A stretch of 6,603 nt of DNA, taken from positions 1 to 6,603 of the forward strand of contig JBFHRB010000186.1 in NCBI GenBank assembly GCA_041591915.1, given 5' to 3'. The translations under genes and the position numbers were made by a program. Positions 1 to 6,603 of this stretch are shown in pieces. The notes under the pieces were generated by a model. The model searched no databases. It saw nothing but the letters and a program-made list of their open reading frames with translations, and had not been told where the DNA came from. This DNA comes from JBFHRB01 sp041591915. Its GTDB lineage: Bacteria; Actinomycetota; Nitriliruptoria; Nitriliruptorales; Nitriliruptoraceae. How positions within the stretch are numbered: the first letter of the stretch is position 1; the number at the start of each line of letters is the position of its first letter.

Positions 1-126
1 GAGACCCCCCAGGTCGACGAGACCCCCCAGGTCGACGAGACCCCCCAGGTCGACGAGACCCCCCAGGTCGACGAGACCCCCCAGGTCGACGAGACCCCCC
101 AGGTCGACGAGACCCCCCAGGTCGAC
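1..126 (+). repeat. Seven perfect 18-bp tandem repeats encoding ETPQVD
   Basis: The unit GAGACCCCCCAGGTCGAC occurs seven times head to tail with no mismatch, and the array begins at or before the window edge, so the true copy number is unknown. Eighteen bases is six codons, so gain or loss of units keeps the frame. Each unit carries a C6 run and a GTCGAC palindrome. Identity even at third codon positions implies recent expansion or homogenisation rather than old selected protein repeats. A shorter relative, ETPVD, lies at 346-360 in the same protein. In the protein the array would be an extended acidic, proline-containing spacer. Confidence 0.95.
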
Positions 127-654
127 GACGAGGCTCCCGCCACCGCGGACACCGGATCGTCTGCGCCCGCGACGGCAGCGAACGACGACGCCAACGGGCC
201 GCTCGACGACATGCCGCAGATCATCTTCGAGCCCACCGCGCCGGGTCGCAGCGACCTCCAGGCCGTCCCGCAGGTCCCGGCCGTCCCGGCCACGGTCGAG
301 TCCATCACGGCCAACGCCGTGCCGGACACCATCGCTCCCGCGACCGAGACCCCCGTGGACGTCGAGGAGGACGAGCAGGAGGAGCCCGCCGCCCCCGCCG
401 CGCCGGCCCCGACGAACAACACCCCGGTCATCGAGGCCGCCCCGGCGACGGACGAGAGCCTGACGGCGATCACCCCCGAGCCGGCTCCCCTGACCGACTT
501 CATCGACAGCATGAGCGAGACCGCCGCCTTCCCGCTGGCGCTCCTCCTCATCGCCGGGCTGTTCCTGCTCGTGCAGAGCCAGCTCGACAAGCGTGACCCG
601 AAGCTCGCGGTGGCCCCCGTCCACCGCGACCCCGCCAAGACCTTCGACGCCTGA
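1..654 (+). CDS. Repeat-bearing surface protein, C-terminal membrane anchor (5' partial)
   Basis: The reading frame is open from the first base, so the gene starts outside the window; 217 residues are visible. I do not recognise a catalytic domain. In order: seven ETPQVD repeats (residues 1-42), a long disordered-looking stretch rich in Pro, Ala, Thr, Asp and Glu (43-175), one hydrophobic helix (about 177-192, PLALLLIAGLFLLV), and a short tail with DKRDPKLA. Basic residues after the helix suggest the tail is cytoplasmic and the acidic Pro-rich part is outside, as a cell-wall-spanning stalk. The ATG at 211 is in frame but lacks a ribosome binding site and sits inside the low-complexity region, so I reject it as the start. 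From memory, similar FPLALLL...RDPKLA tails occur in actinobacterial surface proteins upstream of GGDEF genes; I have not checked this. The cyclase gene follows after 11 bases, suggesting one operon. Missing upstream domains will decide its role (adhesin, Ig/PKD-like stalk or other). Confidence 0.8.
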   Translation, partial: ETPQVDETPQVDETPQVDETPQVDETPQVDETPQVDETPQVDDEAPATADTGSSAPATAANDDANGPLDDMPQIIFEPTAPGRSDLQAVPQVPAVPATVESITANAVPDTIAPATETPVDVEEDEQEEPAAPAAPAPTNNTPVIEAAPATDESLTAITPEPAPLTDFIDSMSETAAFPLALLLIAGLFLLVQSQLDKRDPKLAVAPVHRDPAKTFDA

Positions 655-659
655 GGGGG
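653..659 (+). promoter_or_regulatory. Shine-Dalgarno for the diguanylate cyclase
   Basis: GAGGGGG lies 6 bases before the ATG at 666 and overlaps the TGA stop of the preceding gene (652-654). It supports the chosen start, and it means ribosomes finishing the surface-protein gene end on the next gene's binding site, which fits coupled translation in one operon. Confidence 0.65.
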
Positions 660-665
660 CCCGAC

Positions 666-2233
<1,568 letters not shown>

Positions 2234-2237
<4 letters not shown>

Positions 2238-3610
2238 TCAACCTGCTCCTGGCCATCGCGCTCGCAGCGTCGACCGCGCTGCTGGCCGTCCTGGTCGTCC
2301 AGCGGCACCGACGCGTGCGGGACATCCGCACCCGCGACCGCACGACCGGCGTCGCGAACAGTGCGGTCCTCGAGCTCGACCTCGACGCCGCTCTCAGCCG
2401 GGCCCAGCGGACGGGCTCGTCGCTGGCGCTGGCCGTGGTGGCCGTCGACGGCTTCAGCCACGTCAACGACCGCCTGGGGCACCGCCGTGGCGACCACCTG
2501 CTCCGCCTCATCGCCGAGCGGCTCCAGGAGGAGATCCGCGACGGTGACGTGCTCGCCAGGCTCGGCGGCGACGAGTTCGCCGTCCTGCTCCACGACGCAG
2601 GCACGACGTTCTCCGCGACCCGGGTCGCCGAGCGCATCGTCACGTCGATGCGCGAGCCGTTCCGCGTGGAGCTGGCACGCATGAGCACGACGGTCTCGGT
2701 CGGGCTCGCCTTCTCCACGGTCGAGACGAAGACCGCGAAGGACCTCCTCCGTGACGCCGAGCTCGCGATGCGCACGGCGAAGAAGCGCGGTCGCAACCGG
2801 GTCGAGCTCTTCGACCCCGAAGAGGCCGTCGCGCTCCGCGACCGCCTGCAGGTCGCGGCCGAGCTCCCCCGAGCGCTCGAGCGCCAGGAGTTCGTGATGC
2901 ACTTCCAGCCGGAGGTCGACCTGGCCAACGGCGGGACCATCGGTGTCGAGGGGCTGGTCCGCTGGCAGCACCCCACGCGCGGCCTCCTCTCCCCCGCGAC
3001 CTTCATCGGCGTCGCCGAGGAGACCGGGCACATCGTCGAGCTGGGCCGCTGGGTCCTGCACCAGTCGTGCCAGACGATCGCCGACCTCAACGCGCGCATC
3101 GACCACCAGCTCGTCGTCGGCGTCAACGTCTCGACGCGGCACCTGACCTGCGGCACGCTCGTGGAGGACGTCACCTCGGCGCTCGAGGCGTCCGGCCTGC
3201 CGGCGAACCGCCTGATGGTCGAGGTCACCGAGCACGCCCTGATGCAGGACGTCGACGAGGCTGCGCGGACGCTCGTGGCTCTACGGGACCTCGGCGTTGC
3301 CGTGGCCATCGACGACTTCGGTACCGGCTACTCGTCACTCGCCTACCTCAAGCACCTGCCCGTCTCGGTCCTCAAGATCGACAAGACCTTCGTGGACGGC
3401 CTCGGCAGCGACGAGGACGACACGATCGTCCGCGCCGTCCTCGGCCTCGCCGAAGCGCTGGACCTGAGCGTGGTGGCCGAGGGCGTCGAGACGGAGGCAC
3501 AGCACCTGCGCCTCACCGAGCTCGGCTGTGCCGAGGCCCAGGGCTACCTGTTCTCGCGGCCCGTGCCCATCGGCGAACTCGCGGTCTCGCTGCACGCCCA
3601 GGCGGCCTGA
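2234..3610 (+). CDS. GGDEF-EAL protein, probable c-di-GMP phosphodiesterase
   Basis: Predicted to hydrolyse c-di-GMP to pGpG. The 458-residue protein has a single N-terminal membrane anchor (about 3-22), then GGDEF (about 35-193) and EAL (about 208-450) domains. The EAL domain keeps the residues expected for catalysis: Glu239 in EGLVRW, Asn298, Glu330 in EVTE, Asp360-Asp361 in the loop DDFGTGYSS, Lys381, Glu416 and Gln436. The signature reads EGL instead of EAL, but the metal-binding Glu is kept. The GGDEF domain keeps GGDEF (111-115), Asn78 and Asp87 for guanine, and an RxxD site (R102-D105) with the right five-residue spacing. However, the first metal Asp of the usual DxDxFK is Ala70 and the Lys is Ser75. 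I therefore expect weak or no cyclase activity and a regulatory role for this half, binding GTP or c-di-GMP. No sensor domain is visible, so input probably comes through the partner cyclase or the nucleotide pool. Net direction is inferred, not shown. Confidence 0.92.
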
Positions 3611-3616
3611 GCCCGC

Positions 3617-4231
3617 TCAGACGTCGTAGGCGTGGCGGTAGGTCACGCTGATGCGTGGCCCGATCGGACGCCGGACCTTCGGCACCGCGTGCTGCCAGGT
3701 GCGCTGGCACGTCCCGCCCATCACCATCAGGTCCCCGCGCCCGAGCTCGAACCCGAGGCTGCGCCCCCCCTGACGCGGGCGTAGCCGGAACGGCCGACGG
3801 TGGCCGAGCGAGACGATGGCGATGATCGCGTGCGGGAGGTCGCGGGCGATGCGGTCGCCGTGCCAGGCGACGGAGTCCTGCCCGTCCCGGTAGAGGTTGC
3901 AGCCCACGCGCTCGAAGGTGAGGCCGTAGCGCTCGCTGAGCCACTCCCCGACCTCCCGCAGGACCTCGAAGCCCGGCGGAGGGGCGGCAACGTCGAAGTG
4001 CGCCATGAGTCGCGGCTGCACGACGTGCTCCCCGTACATCTGCATGGTCCGTGCGCCCCACTCGAGGGACTCCACCGCACGGGCGAAGAGCCTGTCCGAG
4101 CCTCGCAGCCAACCGGGGGCATGCTCGATCCAGGCCCCGTCCCGCAGGGTGGTGCGCGACGGATCGGAGGCCGGGTCGAACGAGGTGGAACCGGCGTCGA
4201 AGAGGCTGCCCTGCCAGGTCACGGTGGCCAT
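3617..4231 (-). CDS. alkB: AlkB-family 2-oxoglutarate/Fe(II) nucleic-acid demethylase
   Basis: Predicted to repair alkylated bases such as 1-methyladenine and 3-methylcytosine by oxidative demethylation, using Fe(II), O2 and 2-oxoglutarate. At 204 residues it has the usual size for a bacterial AlkB-like protein. Visible motifs: Asn112 and Tyr114 in NLYRDG (2-oxoglutarate contact), the iron ligands His124 and Asp126 in WHGD, and His181 in TWQHAVPK. Arg193 and Arg199 in PRISVTYR have the six-residue separation seen in E. coli AlkB R204/R210. YRDG-DSVAWHGD and the RPFRLRPR strand resemble the ALKBH2/3 type more than E. coli AlkB itself (recollection). The first 30 residues look variable. Its start is set by the promoter directly upstream, where a LexA box sits 14 bases before the ATG, so damage-inducible expression is likely. 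It lies downstream of hrpB on the same strand, 44 bases apart, and converges on the GGDEF-EAL gene with 6 bases between stops. Substrate choice (DNA or RNA) cannot be read from sequence. Confidence 0.93.
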   Translation of the reverse strand: MATVTWQGSLFDAGSTSFDPASDPSRTTLRDGAWIEHAPGWLRGSDRLFARAVESLEWGARTMQMYGEHVVQPRLMAHFDVAAPPPGFEVLREVGEWLSERYGLTFERVGCNLYRDGQDSVAWHGDRIARDLPHAIIAIVSLGHRRPFRLRPRQGGRSLGFELGRGDLMVMGGTCQRTWQHAVPKVRRPIGPRISVTYRHAYDV

Positions 4232-4237
4232 GCGCCG

Positions 4238-4266
4238 ACCCTACCCGAACATACGTTCGGTGTCGA
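4238..4266 (-). promoter_or_regulatory. Predicted alkB promoter with leaderless start
   Basis: Read on the minus strand: TCGACA (4266-4261) as the -35 element, one mismatch from TTGACA; a 17-base spacer (4260-4244); and TAGGGT (4243-4238) as the -10, fitting the actinobacterial TAnnnT pattern. Six bases separate the -10 from the ATG, so transcription would begin at or next to the start codon. This gives a leaderless mRNA, common in Actinobacteria. An alternative reading is that AGGG inside TAGGGT is a weak ribosome binding site for a transcript started farther upstream. The position of the LexA box in the spacer favours the promoter reading. Confidence 0.6.
4245..4260 (-). promoter_or_regulatory. 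LexA (SOS) operator in front of alkB
   Basis: The plus strand reads CCGAACATACGTTCGG. The 14-base core at 4246-4259, CGAACATACGTTCG, fits the Gram-positive/actinobacterial LexA consensus CGAAC-N4-GTTCG with both arms exact. It occupies nearly the whole 17-base spacer between the proposed -35 and -10, where bound LexA would block RNA polymerase. This predicts repression of alkB until DNA damage triggers LexA self-cleavage. It is unlikely to control hrpB, whose coding region lies upstream of it and whose own start is outside the window. Confidence 0.82.
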
Positions 4267-4275
4267 TGCCGACGA

Positions 4276-6603
4276 CTACGACCTCCGCTTCGTCCGCTTG
4301 GTGGGCGTGGCGGTGGTGGGGTCCTCGGGCCAGGGGTGCTTGGGGTAGCGCCCCCGCATCTCGGCCCGGACGTCGGCGTAGGTGCCCGACCAGAAGCCGG
4401 CCAGGTCCTGGGTCACCTGCAGCGGCCGCTGTGCGGGCGAGAGCAGGTGCACGACGACGGGGACACGGCCGCCGGCGATGCGCGGTGTCTCCACCGCACC
4501 GAACATCTCCTGCAGCTTCACGGGCAGGGCCGGGACCTCACCCGCGGTGTAGTCGAGCCGGATGCGCGAGCCGCTGGGGACCTCGAGGCGCTCGGGGGCG
4601 AGCTCGTCGATGCGACGGTGGACCTCGTACGGGACGCGCGAGCGCAGCGCGTCAGCCAGCGGGACCCGCCGAAGATCGGCGACCCGGCGGACGCCGCCGA
4701 GGAACGGTCCCAACCAGGCCCCCAGCTCGTCGAGGAGCGTGTCCTCGTCCATGGCGGGCCACGGATCGCCGATGTGTCGTTGGAGGAAGTCGAGTCTGGC
4801 GCGCAGCTGGGTCGTGTCCCGGTCCCAGGGCAGCAGCTCGAGCCCCCGGGCGCGGATCGCGTCCGTGATGGCCTCGACGAGTCCCTCCGCCGCGACATCT
4901 GCCGGGAGTGGCGAGCGCGCGAGGATCGCGGCACCGACACGCGTGCGGCGCTCGGCGACGACGTCGCCGCGCTCCGGGTCGTAGGTCACGACCTCCTCCG
5001 TCACGATCGCGCCAGGTGCCGCGCGCGCGAGCTGCTGCTGGTCGATCGCGGCGGCGATCTGCACGCGCGCCTCGTCGCCGCGGTCGTCCACGTCGGCGAC
5101 GACGAGCAGCGGCTCGCCCGCGAGCACGTCCTGCTCCCCCACCCACGCACCCCGCCCGTTCGAGAGCACGAAGCGACCCCGCCCCCCACGCTGCACGGCG
5201 ACGCGGTCCGGGTAGGCGTGGACCAGCACCTCGCCCGCACGGTCGATGGCGAGGCGCGTGTCCGCCTCGATGCCGAGCGCACGCGCGAGCCGCTCCCTCT
5301 CGCGGCGCGCCCGGCGAACGCCGGCCCGCCGAACGCCGGCTCCCCCGCCCCCATCGAGCGCGGCGAGGCGGACGCCGATGTCGGCGGGACGCCGGGCGCC
5401 GGTCAGGACGTCACGGTCCTCCAGCAGGGCACCCACGCCCGCGGCGAGCCACCCCAGGCCCGCGTCACGTCCGCGCACGAGCATGTGGGCGATGCGAGGG
5501 TGGACGGGCAGGTCGGCGAGCTCACGCCCGTGCTCGGTCAGCCGTCCACCGGCGTCGAGCGCGCCGAGGTCGACGAGCAGCCGGGTCGCCTCGGCCCACG
5601 CATGCTCGCGCGGCTGGTCGAGGAGGCGGAGCTCGGCCGGGGCCGCAGCCCCCCAGGCGGCCAGCTCGAGCGCGAACCCCGTCAGGTCGACGCTGTGGAT
5701 CTCGGGCGGGGACTGCGGCTCGAGGCGGTCGCGCTCGGCCCACAGCCGGTAGCAGCGGCCGGGCGCCGTCCGCCCTGCGCGCCCTCTCCGCTGGTCGGCG
5801 CTGGCCTGCGAGACACGGACGGTCTCGAGCCGGGTCATGCCGGTGCCCACGTCGACGGCGGGTCGGCGCGCGAGGCCGAGGTCGACGACGGCCCGCACGC
5901 CCGGCACGGTGATCGACGATTCGGCCACGTCGGTGGAGAGCACGACCTTTCGGCGCCCCGCGCTGGCTGGGGCGAGGGCGGCGTCCTGTTCGTGCGGTGG
6001 GAGCGAGCCGTGGAGCTCCGCGACCTCGACGCCGGCCGGCTCGCCGAGTGCGTCGCGGACCCGTCGGATCTCACGAGCACCCGGGAGGAAGACGAGGACG
6101 TCGCCGTCGCCCTCGTCCAGCGCGGCACGTGTCCCGGCGACCACGTCCTCCGTCGCGTCCGCGAGGTCACCACGCGGCCGGTAGCTGGTCTCGATCGGGT
6201 GGAGGCGGCCCCGGCTCTCGACGACCGGCGCCCCGCCCAGCAGTGCCGCGATGGGCGCCGCGTCGATCGTGGCGGACATCACCGCCAGATGGAGATCGGG
6301 GCGCAGGGCCTCGCGCGTCTCGAGCGAGAAGGCGAGGCTCAGGTCGCCGACGAGGTTGCGCTCGTGGAACTCGTCGAAGATCACGACGTCGGTGCCGGCG
6401 AGGCTCGGGTCCCGCTGCAGGCGCCGCACGAGGATCCCCTCGGTCACGACCTCGATGCGGGTCCCGCGGCTCACCTTGCGGTCGTCCTTGGTCGAGTAGC
6501 CCACCGTCCCCCCGACCCGCTCACCGACCAGCGCCGCCATGCGTGCCGCCGCCGCACGGGCGGCCACCCGCCGTGGCTCGAGGACGACGATGCGGCCGTC
6601 GAC
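4276..6603 (-). CDS. hrpB: ATP-dependent helicase HrpB, DEAH-box family (5' partial)
   Basis: A superfamily 2 DExH helicase of the HrpB type, presumed to unwind nucleic acid using ATP; its cellular role is poorly defined in the family. The frame runs off the right edge: 775 residues are visible. The first, VDGRIVVLEPRRVAARAA, is motif Ia, so the true start and the ATP-binding Walker A lie outside. The GTG at 6567 falls inside that motif and is not the start. Motifs by visible residue: LEPRR 8-12, DEFH 77-80, SAT 110-112, FLPGARE near 172, STDVAESSIT 223-232, QRRGRAGR 271-278. The HA2-like region follows, and the C-terminal HrpB-specific domain covers about 600-770 (LDYTAG, PVKLQEMFG, PLQVTQDLAGFW), ending in a basic tail TKRTKRRS. 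The visible length plus roughly 50 missing residues matches the family. alkB follows 44 bases downstream; read-through from hrpB is possible, but alkB has its own SOS promoter. No frameshift is visible. Confidence 0.94.
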   Translation of the reverse strand, partial: VDGRIVVLEPRRVAARAAAARMAALVGERVGGTVGYSTKDDRKVSRGTRIEVVTEGILVRRLQRDPSLAGTDVVIFDEFHERNLVGDLSLAFSLETREALRPDLHLAVMSATIDAAPIAALLGGAPVVESRGRLHPIETSYRPRGDLADATEDVVAGTRAALDEGDGDVLVFLPGAREIRRVRDALGEPAGVEVAELHGSLPPHEQDAALAPASAGRRKVVLSTDVAESSITVPGVRAVVDLGLARRPAVDVGTGMTRLETVRVSQASADQRRGRAGRTAPGRCYRLWAERDRLEPQSPPEIHSVDLTGFALELAAWGAAAPAELRLLDQPREHAWAEATRLLVDLGALDAGGRLTEHGRELADLPVHPRIAHMLVRGRDAGLGWLAAGVGALLEDRDVLTGARRPADIGVRLAALDGGGGAGVRRAGVRRARRERERLARALGIEADTRLAIDRAGEVLVHAYPDRVAVQRGGRGRFVLSNGRGAWVGEQDVLAGEPLLVVADVDDRGDEARVQIAAAIDQQQLARAAPGAIVTEEVVTYDPERGDVVAERRTRVGAAILARSPLPADVAAEGLVEAITDAIRARGLELLPWDRDTTQLRARLDFLQRHIGDPWPAMDEDTLLDELGAWLGPFLGGVRRVADLRRVPLADALRSRVPYEVHRRIDELAPERLEVPSGSRIRLDYTAGEVPALPVKLQEMFGAVETPRIAGGRVPVVVHLLSPAQRPLQVTQDLAGFWSGTYADVRAEMRGRYPKHPWPEDPTTATPTKRTKRRS
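5315..5340 (-). repeat. Short in-frame duplication in hrpB (AGVRR twice)
   Basis: The 11-base string CGAACGCCGGC occurs at 5315-5325 and 5330-5340, a 15-base period that gives AGVRR-AGVRR at visible residues 422-431 of HrpB. It lies in a Gly/Arg-rich linker just after four consecutive glycines, between the helicase core and the C-terminal half, where length change is likely tolerated. It probably arose by slippage. One copy overlaps a perfect inverted repeat (CCGGCG-AA-CGCCGG, 5311-5324). Confidence 0.6.

Noticed and set aside
1..126. Possible CRISPR array
   Set aside because: The units are directly adjacent with no spacers, are only 18 bases long, and stay in frame within an open coding region.
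211..654. A 147-residue gene starting at the ATG at 211
   Set aside because: The same frame is open through to base 1 with related composition, and there is no ribosome binding site before this ATG.
3607..3620. Hairpin CTGAG-CCCG-CTCAG between the convergent stops as a terminator
   Set aside because: Only a five-base stem, no T-run on either strand, and it is made mostly of the two stop codons and their neighbours.
5311..5324. Inverted repeat CCGGCG-AA-CGCCGG as a regulatory site
   Set aside because: It is inside hrpB coding sequence, and such short GC palindromes arise easily here. It is better explained by the local AGVRR duplication.
4908..5912. 334-codon plus-strand frame opposite hrpB
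   Set aside because: Almost entirely Arg, Ala, Pro and Gly, typical of a shadow frame in GC-rich DNA, and it overlaps well-conserved helicase sequence.
4276..6567. hrpB starting at the GTG at 6567
   Set aside because: The codons upstream continue the helicase motif LEPRR in frame to the window edge, so this GTG encodes an internal valine.

Overview
The window is GC-rich bacterial DNA with strong G/C preference at third codon positions. It is densely packed, with no gene-free stretch longer than 44 bases. It looks actinobacterial. The reasons are the base composition, a LexA operator of the CGAAC-N4-GTTCG type used by Gram-positives, a probable leaderless transcript, and a C-terminal membrane anchor followed by RDPKLA that I associate from memory with actinobacterial surface proteins. 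I cannot name a genus.

Left half, plus strand (1-3610): three genes in one apparent operon. The first is the 3' end of a proline/alanine/acid-rich surface protein. It enters the window inside a perfect 18-base tandem repeat (ETPQVD, seven copies) and ends in one membrane helix. Eleven bases later comes a membrane-anchored GAF-GGDEF diguanylate cyclase with an intact GGEEF active site and an intact RxxD inhibitory site. Its stop codon overlaps the GTG start of a GGDEF-EAL protein. That protein's EAL half keeps the c-di-GMP phosphodiesterase residues, while its GGDEF half has lost the first metal-binding aspartate. The pair reads as a make/break c-di-GMP switch translated in a coupled way, possibly serving the surface protein in front of it (inference).

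Right half, minus strand (3617-6603): hrpB (DEAH-family helicase, 5' end outside the window) followed by alkB (2-oxoglutarate/Fe(II) DNA/RNA alkylation repair dioxygenase). The 44 bases between them hold what looks like a complete SOS promoter: a -35-like TCGACA, a 17-base spacer filled by the LexA box CGAACATACGTTCG, a -10-like TAGGGT, and a predicted start point at or next to the alkB ATG. alkB therefore appears to have its own DNA-damage-inducible, leaderless transcript. The two gene blocks converge with only 6 bases between their stop codons.

There is no sign of a phage, transposon, CRISPR array or RNA gene. I do not see a wholly new system. The most informative points are the SOS-controlled alkB promoter, the asymmetric c-di-GMP enzyme pair, and the freshly expanded repeat in the surface protein.
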